Shown here one piece after another: positions 39,339-48,871 of a DNA stretch of 64,000 bases. The translations under genes and the position numbers were made by a program. The DNA comes from Rickettsiella massiliensis 20B (GTDB taxonomy: Bacteria; Pseudomonadota; Gammaproteobacteria; Diplorickettsiales; Diplorickettsiaceae). Where the stretch lies: positions 186,001-250,000 of the forward strand of contig NZ_AJGC01000001.1 of the NCBI RefSeq assembly GCF_000257395.1, written 5' to 3'. The notes beneath the pieces were generated by a model. The model worked only from the letters and a program-made list of their open reading frames with translations. It did not search any database and was not told the DNA's origin. The stretch's first letter is position 1, and every line of letters starts with the position of its first letter.

Positions 39339-39532
39339 AGACGATTGACCCCAAACAGTGAGGTAATATAAATTTCATTGGACCTAATCATACACTATTT
39401 TTCGTTGTTAAACGGCTTTTTGATTTGTTTTGGGGAAAATAGGGCTTAATATTTAGGTAGGGTTTTGTATTTTTGTTCTTTAAATACATTATTTTTGTTA
39501 TGGGATAAATAATAAGCTAAGAAAAAACTGAC

Positions 39533-39985
39533 TTATAGCACATCATTGACTCCACCCAGCATCCGCAACTGCCTACAGAGTGATTTAAAAGCCTGATTCT
39601 GAAGACTATCGCTTAAAATAAAAAGTGAATAAGATTGCGTCCTGCCGATACTGGAAGGCAAACTCTGAAAATGAAGAATCACTACATGACGGGTACAGCG
39701 TGTTTTAGACAATAACCTGGCCATTTGCTGCTGTTGTAAGCGGTTTGTCAGTTGCCATACACCTGCTTTTTTCAAACAAAACGCAACCAGCGCCTGTGCG
39801 TCTTTTCGGAAAACGTGGTGTTGAAATTGTTGATGGCAATAAACCAACATCGACACGGTCAATATCACTTTTATCCAGCCAGACCACGGCAACATCAAGA
39901 TACAAATTAGCGAGAGGACCGTAAGTGAGAAGAAAGCCGTGCTTAATCGATAAGAAGGCGTCAGATGATAAACTTGACCTATCAT
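39533..39985 (-). CDS. YgfX/CptA-like membrane protein
   Basis: A 150-residue protein with two closely spaced membrane helices near the N-terminus (STAFFSLTVLSLICILMLPW and IKVILTVSMLVYCHQQF) and a soluble C-terminal domain containing VWQLTNRLQQQQMARLL, HVVILHFQSLP and SLFILSDSLQNQAFKSLCRQL. This is the layout of YgfX (CptA), which pairs with SdhE (CptB). Its start overlaps the sdhE stop by four bases, as in E. coli. CptA has been described as a toxin inhibiting cytoskeletal proteins, but its real role is debated. Sequence similarity is weak, so the neighbourhood carries the call. Confidence 0.65.
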   Translation of the reverse strand: MIGQVYHLTPSYRLSTAFFSLTVLSLICILMLPWSGWIKVILTVSMLVYCHQQFQHHVFRKDAQALVAFCLKKAGVWQLTNRLQQQQMARLLSKTRCTRHVVILHFQSLPSSIGRTQSYSLFILSDSLQNQAFKSLCRQLRMLGGVNDVL

Positions 39986-40200
39986 CGACGAACCTGGTCA
40001 ATCATCTTTTGCAAGAGGGGATCATGAACGTTCTCGCGCTTGATAAGCCATCGATACAAATCTTGGTCAGAATACGTCAATAATGTCTCGAACGTGATTT
40101 GGTTTTGTGGATCTAATTGGAAATACTGTTGCTCTAAAAAGGCTAACAAAATAATATCTAATTCAAGCATGCCACGTAAACGGTTTAATTTATCCTGCAT
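39982..40200 (-). CDS. sdhE: FAD assembly factor SdhE
   Basis: A small protein (72 residues) required to attach FAD to succinate dehydrogenase. The key RGMxE motif is present as RGMLELDIILLAFLEQQY, and the C-terminal DLYRWLIKRENVHDP matches the family. Relatives have RWxCRRGM where this protein reads NRLRGM, so about four residues before the motif are missing without a frame change. The length is slightly short (80-90 usual). Coupled with ygfX by ATGA overlap. Confidence 0.85.
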   Translation of the reverse strand: MQDKLNRLRGMLELDIILLAFLEQQYFQLDPQNQITFETLLTYSDQDLYRWLIKRENVHDPLLQKMIDQVRR

Positions 40201-40240
40201 AAAAATAGACGCCTTTTATTCATCTTATTCAACGAGGATA

Positions 40241-40762
40241 TCATGGATTGCGCATTTGTCGACCATCCGCAAGCACCGCATAACCCGCCGCATGTGGCGC
40301 TCGATCAGTATAAAGCGGTAGAAAATAATGAAGGTAATCCGCATCAAAAAATAAGGTACGAATCTGTAATTCTGCTAAAGACACATAATGCGCACGTAAA
40401 CCCACCACTTTTTTCTGTAAAAATAAGACTTCTATTTGTGGATATAACGGGTCCGAAACAATAATACTATTTTTATGACTTTGTTGTAACTGCTCGAAAA
40501 TATGTTTGGTTTCTAGGATATCTTCACGATGTTCTTGGGGTGCCTTTTCGGCATGAATTACTAAAAATCCAGTTGACTCCGGTAAAAACCGTGATAGCGA
40601 TTGATGAGTTTTGACTTCTAAATCAATGACTAATACGCGTTGTAAGCGACTTGAACCTAAAAAAGAAATTTCTTCATTCGTCAGATAACGGTCCAGTAAC
40701 AGGTAAATGCCCATTGCTATCAGGAATACAAAAAAAGCGGCGGCTATTTTCAGTTTCTTCAT
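40241..40762 (-). CDS. Membrane-anchored protein of unknown function
   Basis: 173 residues beginning MKKLKIAAAFFVFLIAMGIYLLL, an N-terminal membrane anchor or signal sequence, followed by a soluble domain of mixed alpha/beta character (VLVIDLEVKTHQSL, GFLVIHAEKAPQ, SIIVSDPLYPQIEVLFLQKK, VGLRAHYVSL). I do not recognise the family. It sits between the ccmE relic and sdhE on the same strand, with gaps of about 113 and 40 bases, so it could share their transcript. Probably periplasmic, given the anchor. Confidence 0.55.
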   Translation of the reverse strand: MKKLKIAAAFFVFLIAMGIYLLLDRYLTNEEISFLGSSRLQRVLVIDLEVKTHQSLSRFLPESTGFLVIHAEKAPQEHREDILETKHIFEQLQQSHKNSIIVSDPLYPQIEVLFLQKKVVGLRAHYVSLAELQIRTLFFDADYLHYFLPLYTDRAPHAAGYAVLADGRQMRNP

Positions 40763-40875
40763 AAACGTGGCATCCTTTTCTGTTGCCTAACCGACGTTGT
40801 CACCGTTCAGGCGAATAGTTATCAATTAAAACCCGCTTTACATCACCGCTAAAACACGATATTAAAAATATTCTT

Positions 40876-41275
40876 TTAACTCGGTGGCTGATACCGCTGC
40901 CCATGTTTAGCAAGTACCTGGCGTGCATGGGCCATACCCTGTTGATCGAAAACACCTTCCACCACCATCGTCCCTCACGAAATAAATCAGGTAAAATATC
41001 TCAAAATTCAATTTGACATTGATGTTGCGCATCTTCTGCGACAAAGGCCGTATGCAAATTCCCTTCTAGAAAACGTAAACTACCTGGCTAAACTTGTCCA
41101 CCTAAACGAAAAAAATGAGTGGATCGTCCAACCATAGATTGGGTCACAAGTTGCGTCGAGGTATAAAAAAGATGATATTTTGGCGTAACGCATACAACGC
41201 TAAGAACACAACGCTAAAGGACACACTTAACACAAACAGTAAAAGTCCAAAGCGTCGTTTATGAATCGCGTTCAT
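40876..41275 (-). pseudogene. ccmE: Decayed heme chaperone CcmE
   Basis: The minus strand from ATG 41275 reads MNAIHKRRFGLLLFVLSVSF and ALYALRQNI, the CcmE membrane anchor and following motif. After a shift it continues FYTSTQLVTQSMVGRSTHFF, RLGGQV, stop, PGSLRFLEGN, CQIEF, stop, DILPDLFREGR, then after another shift MVVEGVFDQQGMAHARQVLA and KHGQRYQPPS. The heme-binding H and Y of the HxxxY motif are still present. Two frame changes and two nonsense codons (TAG near 41109, TGA near 41022) show decay. CcmE carries heme for cytochrome c maturation; no other ccm gene is in the window. Confidence 0.8.
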
Positions 41276-41775
41276 CGCTTGTTAACCTCCGCTGTTTTTT
41301 CTATCGCCGATAGCCATTTTTTGATTTTCCTTTATTCTAAGCCCCTGTCAACGAAATGATCCACTTTCTCGCAAGATGACTGTTGTAATGGGGTCGTTAC
41401 ATTGTTTGTTCTAACTATTGTGCTCAGCCTCATTCTCTCGCAATAGTTAGGTAAATTTTTGCTTAAGTTAAAAAATCCCTAGCTTAGATACACCTTCGTA
41501 GTTTATATCATACAGCAAACTTGCAAATTGTTTAGATATCTAGAGTTTTTTTGCTTTTTGGAGAGTACTCGCGTTTATTAACGCGAACATATCTTTATGA
41601 TAAATCTTTTTTTTGAATAATTTTTAGGAAATCTGTTTTTTAGTCAGTTTAACGGGAATAAAACCTTTTTTAGTGATGAGATAAAGATAAAACACGTGTA
41701 ATACACTAAAAACTTTTATTTTTTATCTTTTAGGTATATAATATTTTTTTTAGATAAAAATAATAACGATATACT
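41276..41775. other. Gap between ccmE relic and HPD coiled-coil gene
   Basis: About 500 bases. The part next to ccmE (41276-41340) has a short open stretch KKWLSAIEKTAEVNKR that ends in an ATGA overlap with ccmE and could be the tail of a lost upstream gene. The rest is AT-rich and looks like a promoter region for the following gene. No gene called. Confidence 0.35.
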
Positions 41776-42897
41776 ATGCCAAGTAACCTAGCAGAAAAAG
41801 AGCAAGCGCAGTTAGAACAACAATTTACTCAACGCATTGCATGGTGGTCAATGAAGCGGTGGTGTGATGTGATTTATATTCCTTCACCGTCGAAAGGTGT
41901 ATCTTTATTAACATGTGATGTGAAGGACTTAACATCTGTAACGTTATTTAATTTAACTCCTGCACAATTAGAAGCCAAGATCCAAATATATAAGGAAAAA
42001 CCGGTTTGGCGCCGTTGGTTACAACGTTGCTTCCGTCCCATCTCTCAGCAAATTGAAGCGCTGTCGTATTATAAAAAATGTTTAAATTTTCGAGATGAAT
42101 ATTTGTCAGAACAAAACTTATCCCTAAAAATATCGACTCTTGCAGAACAGCCTAGTGATACACAACCATCGGCAACCATCGCTGTCAGTACGACAAAAAC
42201 CTTATGTGAAAAAAAAATAAAAGAGATAGAAGAATGGATGGAAAAATCAAGGAATGATTTAAAAACAAAGATTTTTCAGGATAACAGTGAGAAAGCGCTT
42301 ATATTCAATAATTTTTTTGAACAAAAGCTAATAGAATTTAATAATCTTTTTATTGAACCTTTGCTGGATTCAGTAGATTGGGCACAAAAAAATGAGGAAG
42401 AGAAAGAAGAATTATCAAAAACTATCATTAAAATTTATAGAAAAGGAAACTTGTTTTTTCATCCAGACAGCAATAGGGATATCATAAGTTCAGCATTAGA
42501 AAGCGATCGTGAAAAATTAGAACGTTCCTGGAATAATATTTTTAATCAATCTAAAAAAGATCAGGATTTTACTAAAGATAAATTAATAAAAAAATTTGGC
42601 TGTAATCGAAATGAAATAACAAGACTTTTTGAGCAACTTAATGAAAATAGAGAAGCTTTGAATAAAATGATTAAGCAATTAAAAACAGATTTCCAACAAT
42701 TTAATGAAAAAAGCGAGAAAAAAAGCAAGGAAATAGAGGAAAGAATAAAAAAAAAGAGTTTTACAAGGGAGATGAAACGCTTTCAAAAACAGGAGAAGCT
42801 TATCCTTTATATGTCGACACTCGTCGCAATAAGAAATAATCCTGTTATTCAACAATTTTTCAAACGCCCAAAAAATGGAGCACAAATGGAAAATTAA
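41776..42897 (+). CDS. Orphan coiled-coil protein with an HPD motif, effector candidate
   Basis: 373 residues in one intact frame. The first 90 residues contain a Trp-rich region (RIAWWSMKRWCDVIY and EKPVWRRWLQRCFRPISQQI). The rest is highly charged and helical, with coiled-coil stretches at about 140-190 and 270-345 (KSEKKSKEIEERIKKKSF). At about residue 229, IIKIYRKGNLFFHPDSNRDI resembles helix II and the HPD loop of J-domains, and a helix follows. No signal peptide or membrane helix. Codon use is AT-rich. I know no family for it. It stands alone between the ccmE relic and guaC, with its own terminator. A secreted effector is a plausible guess only. Confidence 0.55.
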   Translation: MPSNLAEKEQAQLEQQFTQRIAWWSMKRWCDVIYIPSPSKGVSLLTCDVKDLTSVTLFNLTPAQLEAKIQIYKEKPVWRRWLQRCFRPISQQIEALSYYKKCLNFRDEYLSEQNLSLKISTLAEQPSDTQPSATIAVSTTKTLCEKKIKEIEEWMEKSRNDLKTKIFQDNSEKALIFNNFFEQKLIEFNNLFIEPLLDSVDWAQKNEEEKEELSKTIIKIYRKGNLFFHPDSNRDIISSALESDREKLERSWNNIFNQSKKDQDFTKDKLIKKFGCNRNEITRLFEQLNENREALNKMIKQLKTDFQQFNEKSEKKSKEIEERIKKKSFTREMKRFQKQEKLILYMSTLVAIRNNPVIQQFFKRPKNGAQMEN

Positions 42898-42951
42898 TAG
42901 CTTGTCCGCTATGCGCAAATTAATACCCATTGTTTACGATAGGTTGAAATC

Positions 42952-42993
42952 AGGCTAACTTTGTTTAATTTAATGAGTTAGCCTTGATTTTTA
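42952..42993 (+). terminator. Rho-independent terminator after the HPD gene
   Basis: AGGCTAACT (42952-42960) pairs perfectly with AGTTAGCCT (42976-42984) across a 15-base loop and is followed by TGATTTTTAT. It lies 55 bases after the stop of the HPD gene. Confidence 0.7.
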
Positions 42994-43036
42994 TCTAAAG
43001 ACAGTCTCTGTTATCGCCTTTCCCCTTCCTTGCTAT

Positions 43037-43066
43037 GGCAATGCACACACATGTGTATGCATTGCC
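43037..43066. repeat. Near-perfect inverted repeat downstream of guaC
   Basis: GGCAATGCA (43037-43045) pairs with TGCATTGCC (43058-43066), and the 12 bases between contain the self-complementary ACACATGTGT. It lies about 23 bases beyond the guaC stop. It may be the guaC terminator stem, although the T run lies before it in the minus direction, or it may be an independent palindrome. Confidence 0.5.
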
Positions 43067-43089
43067 GCGCAGAATTGAAAAAAAGGTTT

Positions 43090-44160
43090 TTAAGAAGATT
43101 TATCCTGATGCGCTTCATTGACCTGCAACAATGAAAACACTTCGTTGAGTTGTTGCGTCACCCGGACAAACGTCGTCCGTTTTGAAAGCTCTTTCAAACG
43201 TTGTGCCCCAACATACGTACACGTCGAACGTAATCCCCCTAAAATATCTAAAATGGTTTTTTCAACGTGGCCACGATAAGGCACATTCACCGAACGCCCT
43301 TCGCTGGCTCGATAACTATTCATCCGTCCAAAGTGCTTATGCATTGCCTCTCTCGAGCTCATACCATAAAAACGCATATACCAAGTGCCATTTTCCTGTA
43401 TTTTTTCACCGGCACATTCTTCATGACCGGCAAACATACCACCGAGCATGACAAAATCAGCACCTGCTGCAAACGCTTTGGCCACATCACCGGGTGAAAC
43501 ACAGCCACCATCCGCACAAAGATGGCCACCTAATCCATGGACCGCATCGGCACATTCAATAATAGCGGAAAGCTGTGGGTAACCCACCCCGGTTTTTAGG
43601 CGCGTAGTGCAAACGGAGCCAGGACCAATCCCTACTTTAATGATATCCGCACCCGCTAAAATAAGCTCTTCTGCCATTTCAGCCGTCACGACATTCCCAG
43701 CAATCAAGATTTTATTTGGATATTTTTCACGTAGCGCACCGATACAATCCACAAAGCGTTGCGTATAACCATTGGCGACATCAATACAAATAAAAGGCGT
43801 CGCAACACGTTGCAAAATTTTGGCTAATAAGGCTTCATCTTCTTTTTTAATACCGGTTGTCGCACAACAATAGGCGCTCGCTTCTGGATTTTCTGCTTGA
43901 AACCGCTCCCAATCCTCCAAACGAGCAAATTTATCAATGGCCGTCAGCAGTTGATGCTTAGCTAACTGGTTAGCCATCGCAAAGGTTCCGGTATGATCCA
44001 TATTCGAAGCGATAATTGGGATACCGTGCCAAGTCAATTGCGAGTGTTTAAAGGTATACTGCCGCGTTAAATCGACATCGGCTCGCGTTTGTAATGTACT
44101 GCGTTTAGGTCGAATCAGCACATCTTTAAAATCTAATTTTACTTCTTGCTCAATACGCAT
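43090..44160 (-). CDS. guaC: GMP reductase
   Basis: Converts GMP to IMP in purine salvage, using [19 protein letters not shown] at the N-terminus and [15 protein letters not shown] are GuaC features. The catalytic Cys is in [21 protein letters not shown], and the phosphate site is in [19 protein letters not shown] and [12 protein letters not shown]. 356 residues, intact. The IMP dehydrogenase CBS insert is absent, which separates it from GuaB. It is divergent from polA. Confidence 0.95.
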   Translation of the reverse strand: MRIEQEVKLDFKDVLIRPKRSTLQTRADVDLTRQYTFKHSQLTWHGIPIIASNMDHTGTFAMANQLAKHQLLTAIDKFARLEDWERFQAENPEASAYCCATTGIKKEDEALLAKILQRVATPFICIDVANGYTQRFVDCIGALREKYPNKILIAGNVVTAEMAEELILAGADIIKVGIGPGSVCTTRLKTGVGYPQLSAIIECADAVHGLGGHLCADGGCVSPGDVAKAFAAGADFVMLGGMFAGHEECAGEKIQENGTWYMRFYGMSSREAMHKHFGRMNSYRASEGRSVNVPYRGHVEKTILDILGGLRSTCTYVGAQRLKELSKRTTFVRVTQQLNEVFSLLQVNEAHQDKSS

Positions 44161-44204
44161 TTAGACACCTCATTGATCAATCGAAATCGCCTTTCTCGCC
44201 TAAG

Positions 44205-44231
44205 CGCCCCCTCCTTGGCAGGGAGGGGGCG
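44205..44231. repeat. GC-rich 10-bp hairpin between divergent guaC and polA
   Basis: CGCCCCCTCC (44205-44214) and GGAGGGGGCG (44222-44231) form a perfect stem with a 7-base loop, in a region otherwise AT-rich. It lies 46 bases before the polA start and 45 bases before guaC. It cannot be a normal end-of-gene terminator for either. An attenuator or regulatory structure is possible. Confidence 0.5.
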
Positions 44232-44276
44232 TATGGTATCATATCCCTCTTGCTTAGACACGGGTTAAAGGCGCTA

Positions 44277-46982
44277 ATGAAAAAAAAACCACTTATTTTA
44301 GTTGATGGATCTTCTTATTTATATCGAGCCTACCATGCACTCCCACCCCTGAACAACTCACAAGGTCAACCCACTGGTGCCATTTACGGAGTGGTGAATA
44401 TGTTACGTAAGCTACTCAAAAGCTATACGCCAGAATATTTAGCCATTGTCTTTGATTCGAAGGAAAAAACATTTCGTCACTCTCTTTGTGAAGACTATAA
44501 AGCCAATCGTCCGACCATGCCTGAAGAACTCCAACAACAAATCGAACCTCTTTATGCGATCATTGATGCAATGGGTTTACCACGCTTTTTGCAACCCGGT
44601 GTTGAAGCCGATGATATTATTGCAACCCTTGCTGAAAAGCTGGTTTCGGCCGATCAACCTATCTTAATTTCGTCTGGAGATAAAGACTTTGCTCAGTTAG
44701 TCAACGCACATATCATCTTAGTCAATACGATGTCTGAAACTTACCTGGATGAGCAGGGTGTTCTTGCTAAATTTGGTGTCACACCCGAACAAATCATCGA
44801 TTACTTAGCCCTAGTAGGCGATACTTCGGATAATGTCGCCGGTGTACCCGGGGTCGGTCCTAAAACTGCAGCAAAATGGTTACAACACTACGGAAGTTTA
44901 AGTAATTTAGTCGCACACGCGGCAGACATTCCAGGAAAAATCGGCGAAAAACTCAGAGCACATCTTGATCAACTTTCTTTAGCGCAGCGTTTAGTAACAA
45001 TTAAACGAGATGTCGACTTACCGATAAAACTTGCCGATCTCCGTGCGCAATCTCCAAACTGGCCAGTGCTCAAATCCTGGTTTGAAAAATTGGAATTTAA
45101 AACCTGGCTAAAAGAATGTGATGCGCACGATACAACCGTCAAAACAACCGTATCTGAAACCACGACGGCTCAGACAACGTTATATCAAACGTTACTGAAC
45201 AAAACAGAATTTACCGATTGGTTAACCATTTTAAAAAAAGCATCGCGATGGGCTTTAGACACAGAAACCACTGATTTAGATAGTATGAAAGCCGAACTGG
45301 TTGGTTTATCGTTTGCCATTGAAGCAAACAAAGCCGTCTATATTCCTCTGGCCCATGACTATCCCGAAGCACCTAAGCAATTACCCAAAGCCTGGGTTTT
45401 AGCACAATTAAAGCCATTACTAGAAAACCCCACCTTACAAAAAATAGGTCATCATCTTAAATATGATATGAACGTCCTCGCTAATCAAGGAATCACCTTA
45501 CAGGGCATTGCGTTTGATACGTTACTTGAATCCTATTTACTTGATAGTGCCAGTAACCAGCATAGTTTAGATAATGCGGCTTGGAAACACCTTGCGTATA
45601 AAACCACGTCATTTACTGATATTGCCGGCAAAGGCGTAAAACAAAAAACATTCAATCAAATTCCTCTGGATATCGCCAGTAAATATGCCGCAGAAGATAG
45701 CGACATTACCTTGCAATTACATCAGCAACTGTGGCCACAACTCCAGCAATTACCGCAATTGGCCGAATTATTCACTGAGATTGAAATGCCTTTAATTTCA
45801 GTACTCTCGCGGATTGAACGCCGTGGCGTGCTGATCAATACGCAATTACTGCATCAACAAAGTGTCGATCTCGCGCAACGGATTGATCAACTTGAAAAGC
45901 AAGCCTATCTGTTCGCTGGAAAAACATTTAATTTAAACTCACCCAAACAACTACAAAGTCTGTTATTTGAAGAGAAAAATTTACCTGTTCTAGAAAAAAC
46001 ACCCACAGGACAACCGTCCACTTCGGAAAATGTTTTACAATTATTGGCCCCTTCCTCACCCTTCGTACAGGTAATTCTCGATTATCGACGTTTAACTAAA
46101 TTAAAATCAACTTACGTTGATAAACTCCCGCAACAAATTAATCCAAAAACCGGTCGTATTCATACTTCGTATCATCAAGCCGCTGTCGTAACCGGTCGCC
46201 TCTCTTCTTCGGATCCGAACTTACAAAACATTCCTATTCGTCATGAAGAAGGGCGTAAAATTCGAAAAGCGTTTATTGCCGCGCCCGGCTATCGACTCAT
46301 TGCCGCCGATTATTCACAAATTGAATTACGGATTATGGCACATTTCTCGCAAGACGCAGGGCTACTCCACGCTTTTCAGCAAAACTTAGATATTCACCAA
46401 GCCACCGCGTCTGAAATTTTCAAAACGCCATTAGATGCCGTCACAACAGAGCAACGTCGTTGTGCCAAAGCCGTTAATTTTGGCCTCATTTATGGGATGT
46501 CCGCTTTCGGCTTAGCGCGGCAATTAGGAATTGATCGCACTGAAGCCAAAGCCTATATTGATCGTTATTTTAAGCGTTATCCCGGCGTGAAAGCGTATAT
46601 GGAGCGAACACGACAAGAAGCCAAAGCCCAAGGTTATGTAACCACTTTATTTGGACGCCGTTTACACTTGCCTCATATTCTCTCGCAACAAACCTTACAA
46701 CAAAAAGCCAGTGAACGTGCTGCAATTAATGCACCGTTACAAGGTAGCGCGGCCGATATTATCAAAAAAGCAATGATTGCAACGGATCAATGCTTACGTA
46801 GTCAAAAACTCGATGCCACGATTATCATGCAAGTTCATGACGAACTGGTCATCGAAGCCGAAGCTTCCCAAGTTCCTCAGATACGCCACCAGCTTGAACA
46901 GTGTATGATCCATGCCGCTACGCTGTGTGTCCCGCTGGTTGTTGACATCGGATGCGGGTTAAACTGGGATGAAGCGCATTAA
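44277..46982 (+). CDS. polA: DNA polymerase I
   Basis: The repair and Okazaki-fragment polymerase. The 5'-3' exonuclease domain (1-290) starts LILVDGSSYLYRAYHALPPL and contains EADDIIATLAEKL, SGDKDFAQLV and GVPGVGPKTAAKWL. The 3'-5' exonuclease domain has the catalytic DxE in RWALDTETTDLDS, so proofreading appears intact, with HHLKYDMNVL and YAAEDSDIT. Polymerase motif A is AADYSQIELRIMAHF, motif B RRCAKAVNFGLIYGMSAFG and motif C MQVHDELVIEAE. The start ATG 44277 gives MKKKPLILVDGSS; an upstream start at 44250 is less likely. 901 residues in one frame, a useful contrast to the broken genes around it. Confidence 0.97.
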   Translation: MKKKPLILVDGSSYLYRAYHALPPLNNSQGQPTGAIYGVVNMLRKLLKSYTPEYLAIVFDSKEKTFRHSLCEDYKANRPTMPEELQQQIEPLYAIIDAMGLPRFLQPGVEADDIIATLAEKLVSADQPILISSGDKDFAQLVNAHIILVNTMSETYLDEQGVLAKFGVTPEQIIDYLALVGDTSDNVAGVPGVGPKTAAKWLQHYGSLSNLVAHAADIPGKIGEKLRAHLDQLSLAQRLVTIKRDVDLPIKLADLRAQSPNWPVLKSWFEKLEFKTWLKECDAHDTTVKTTVSETTTAQTTLYQTLLNKTEFTDWLTILKKASRWALDTETTDLDSMKAELVGLSFAIEANKAVYIPLAHDYPEAPKQLPKAWVLAQLKPLLENPTLQKIGHHLKYDMNVLANQGITLQGIAFDTLLESYLLDSASNQHSLDNAAWKHLAYKTTSFTDIAGKGVKQKTFNQIPLDIASKYAAEDSDITLQLHQQLWPQLQQLPQLAELFTEIEMPLISVLSRIERRGVLINTQLLHQQSVDLAQRIDQLEKQAYLFAGKTFNLNSPKQLQSLLFEEKNLPVLEKTPTGQPSTSENVLQLLAPSSPFVQVILDYRRLTKLKSTYVDKLPQQINPKTGRIHTSYHQAAVVTGRLSSSDPNLQNIPIRHEEGRKIRKAFIAAPGYRLIAADYSQIELRIMAHFSQDAGLLHAFQQNLDIHQATASEIFKTPLDAVTTEQRRCAKAVNFGLIYGMSAFGLARQLGIDRTEAKAYIDRYFKRYPGVKAYMERTRQEAKAQGYVTTLFGRRLHLPHILSQQTLQQKASERAAINAPLQGSAADIIKKAMIATDQCLRSQKLDATIIMQVHDELVIEAEASQVPQIRHQLEQCMIHAATLCVPLVVDIGCGLNWDEAH

Positions 46983-46993
46983 AGTCCAGAAAA

Positions 46994-47062
46994 AACTCTA
47001 TTTATGAAAATTTTGATAATTATCTGATTTTTAATATCATTTTAAGATAGAGTTATTTTTGA
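46994..47062 (+). terminator. Possible polA terminator
   Basis: AACTCTAT (46994-47001) pairs with ATAGAGTT (47047-47054) and is followed by ATTTTTG. The loop is long (45 bases), so the structure is less certain than the other terminators in the window. Confidence 0.4.
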
Positions 47063-47199
47063 CTAAGTTCATACCAAGGACTATGCCCTGTGTCTTTCCC
47101 ATGCTAAACTTACAGGACTTGGTTATAAGCCAAATAAATTTAATACCAAGGTTTTTTAAGATTATATTTATATTTAAAATTTGCAGGGAGAAGCTACCT

Positions 47200-47478
47200 A
47201 TGTCTAAAGGGCAACTACAAGATCCTTTTCTAAACAAACTACGTAAAGAAAAAGTTCCCGTGGCCATTTATCTTGTCAATGGAATCAAACTACAGGGCTT
47301 AGTAGAATCTTTTGATCAATTTGTAGTATTGTTAAAAAATTCCGTTAGTCAAATGGTCTATAAACATGCGATCTCGACGGTGGTACCGGCGCGTAATGTT
47401 GAGCTCTCTGACATCAAAGCGGACGGAGACAGTGAAACACAAAGTCATCATGAGGAATTAGAAACACTGAATGTTTGA
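47200..47478 (+). CDS. hfq: RNA chaperone Hfq
   Basis: The hexameric Sm-like protein that matches small RNAs with their mRNA targets. Sm1 lies in [20 protein letters not shown] and [20 protein letters not shown], and Sm2 in [15 protein letters not shown], with the conserved YKHAIS. A short acidic tail follows. The start ATG 47200 has GGGAGAAG a few bases before it. 92 residues, intact. The stop overlaps the hflX start, as in the usual hfq-hflX-hflK-hflC order. Having Hfq implies that small-RNA control operates in this organism. Confidence 0.96.
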   Translation: MSKGQLQDPFLNKLRKEKVPVAIYLVNGIKLQGLVESFDQFVVLLKNSVSQMVYKHAISTVVPARNVELSDIKADGDSETQSHHEELETLNV

Positions 47479-48589
47479 ACGTCCGCAGAGTAATGAGCTA
47501 GCCGTATTGGTGCATCTTCATTTTGCTAAAAATGAAGATCGCGAAGTCATCGAGGAATTCAAAGAGCTAGCTCTGGCTGCGGGTGCCTTACCGCAATGTT
47601 TGATTACTGGTAAACAAATTAAACCGTCTGCCCACTATTTTGTCGGCCTGGGTAAAGTAGAAGAAATACAAGCTGCTTTGACGACCCATCAAGCTAAACT
47701 TGTCCTGTTTAATCATAATTTATCGCCTTCCCAAGAACGCAATTTAGAAAAACGTCTACAATGCCGTGTATTGGGGCGTATTGGTTTAATTTTAGATATT
47801 TTCGCGCAACGTGCGCACAGTTTTGAAGGGAAACTGCAAGTTAAACTTGCACAACTGCATCATACTGCGACTCGCTTAGTTCGCGGTTGGACCCATTTAG
47901 AACGCCAACGTGGTGGCATTGGTCTACGTGGCCCGGGTGAAACCCAGCTTGAAACCGATAAACGTTTAATTCAACAACAAATTAAAATAATAAAAAAGCG
48001 CTTGGATAAGGTGCAAAAACAACGTGCGCAAAGTCAACGTGCACGTAGAAAGTCACAACTACGCCATATTTCGTTAATTGGTTATACCAATACTGGAAAA
48101 TCAACGCTATTTAATGCACTCACCGGCGCAGAGGTTTTTGCTGCGGACCAACCGTTCGCAACCCTCGATCCGAGTATCCGTCGCTTACGCACGATAGATG
48201 GAAAAATGGTTGTTCTTGCCGATACGGTTGGCTTTATTCGTCAACTGCCCCACCATTTAGTTGAAGCGTTTAGTGCAACACTCGAAGAAACACAACAAGC
48301 GGATCTACTCTTACATGTGGTCGATGCAACACGGCAGGATAAAATGGATCGTGAAAAAGAAGTGAATAAGGTGTTACAACAAATCCAGGCTGAAAAAATT
48401 CCTCAATTATTTGTTTATAACAAAATTGATTTACTATTAGCCCCCGCCTTACCTCACTTAGAACGTAATCGTTTTGGCCTACCACACCGCGTATGGTTAT
48501 CGGCTCATCAAAAACAAGGTTTTGATTTATTACACCAAGCCATTACCGAGCTTTTATTTACCCAAAACCCGAAGAAACGTTTGATATAG
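47471..48589 (+). CDS. hflX: GTPase HflX
   Basis: A ribosome-splitting GTPase used in heat stress recovery. The N-terminal HflX domain has [15 protein letters not shown] and [16 protein letters not shown], then [40 protein letters not shown] and [14 protein letters not shown], all hallmarks. The G domain has G1 [10 protein letters not shown]3 [17 protein letters not shown] and G4 NKID. 372 residues, a little shorter than E. coli HflX (426), intact. Downstream the expected hflK is displaced by 1.8 kb of accessory sequence. Confidence 0.95.
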   Translation: MFERPQSNELAVLVHLHFAKNEDREVIEEFKELALAAGALPQCLITGKQIKPSAHYFVGLGKVEEIQAALTTHQAKLVLFNHNLSPSQERNLEKRLQCRVLGRIGLILDIFAQRAHSFEGKLQVKLAQLHHTATRLVRGWTHLERQRGGIGLRGPGETQLETDKRLIQQQIKIIKKRLDKVQKQRAQSQRARRKSQLRHISLIGYTNTGKSTLFNALTGAEVFAADQPFATLDPSIRRLRTIDGKMVVLADTVGFIRQLPHHLVEAFSATLEETQQADLLLHVVDATRQDKMDREKEVNKVLQQIQAEKIPQLFVYNKIDLLLAPALPHLERNRFGLPHRVWLSAHQKQGFDLLHQAITELLFTQNPKKRLI

Positions 48590-48871
48590 AATCATTAGAC
48601 TCGTAATCTAAATAAATTTATAAATATTTTCTCTTCTCATTGCCAAGCAATTACCATTTAACAAACACTTTCTTTTTGAAAAGCTATTAAACAGCGTATA
48701 AATTAGAGATAGGGTTTCGTAAAAAAGGAACCTAACATTAAAAAAATACTGTAAAAATAAAGAAGTTAAGAGAGTTCTTTTCTTAACTATTAACAATAAA
48801 ATAAAGGTTCTTTCTTAAAATATATTTTTCGCAAAAAACGAAATAACCGATTTCTTCCTATTATAAATAAA

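Noticed and set aside
39533-40200. sdhE-ygfX as a proven toxin-antitoxin system
   Set aside because: SdhE is established as an FAD assembly factor; the toxin role of YgfX is disputed and cannot be judged from sequence.
40040-40464. Plus-strand frames opposite sdhE and the unknown membrane protein
   Set aside because: They are antisense to genes with recognisable products and carry no motifs.
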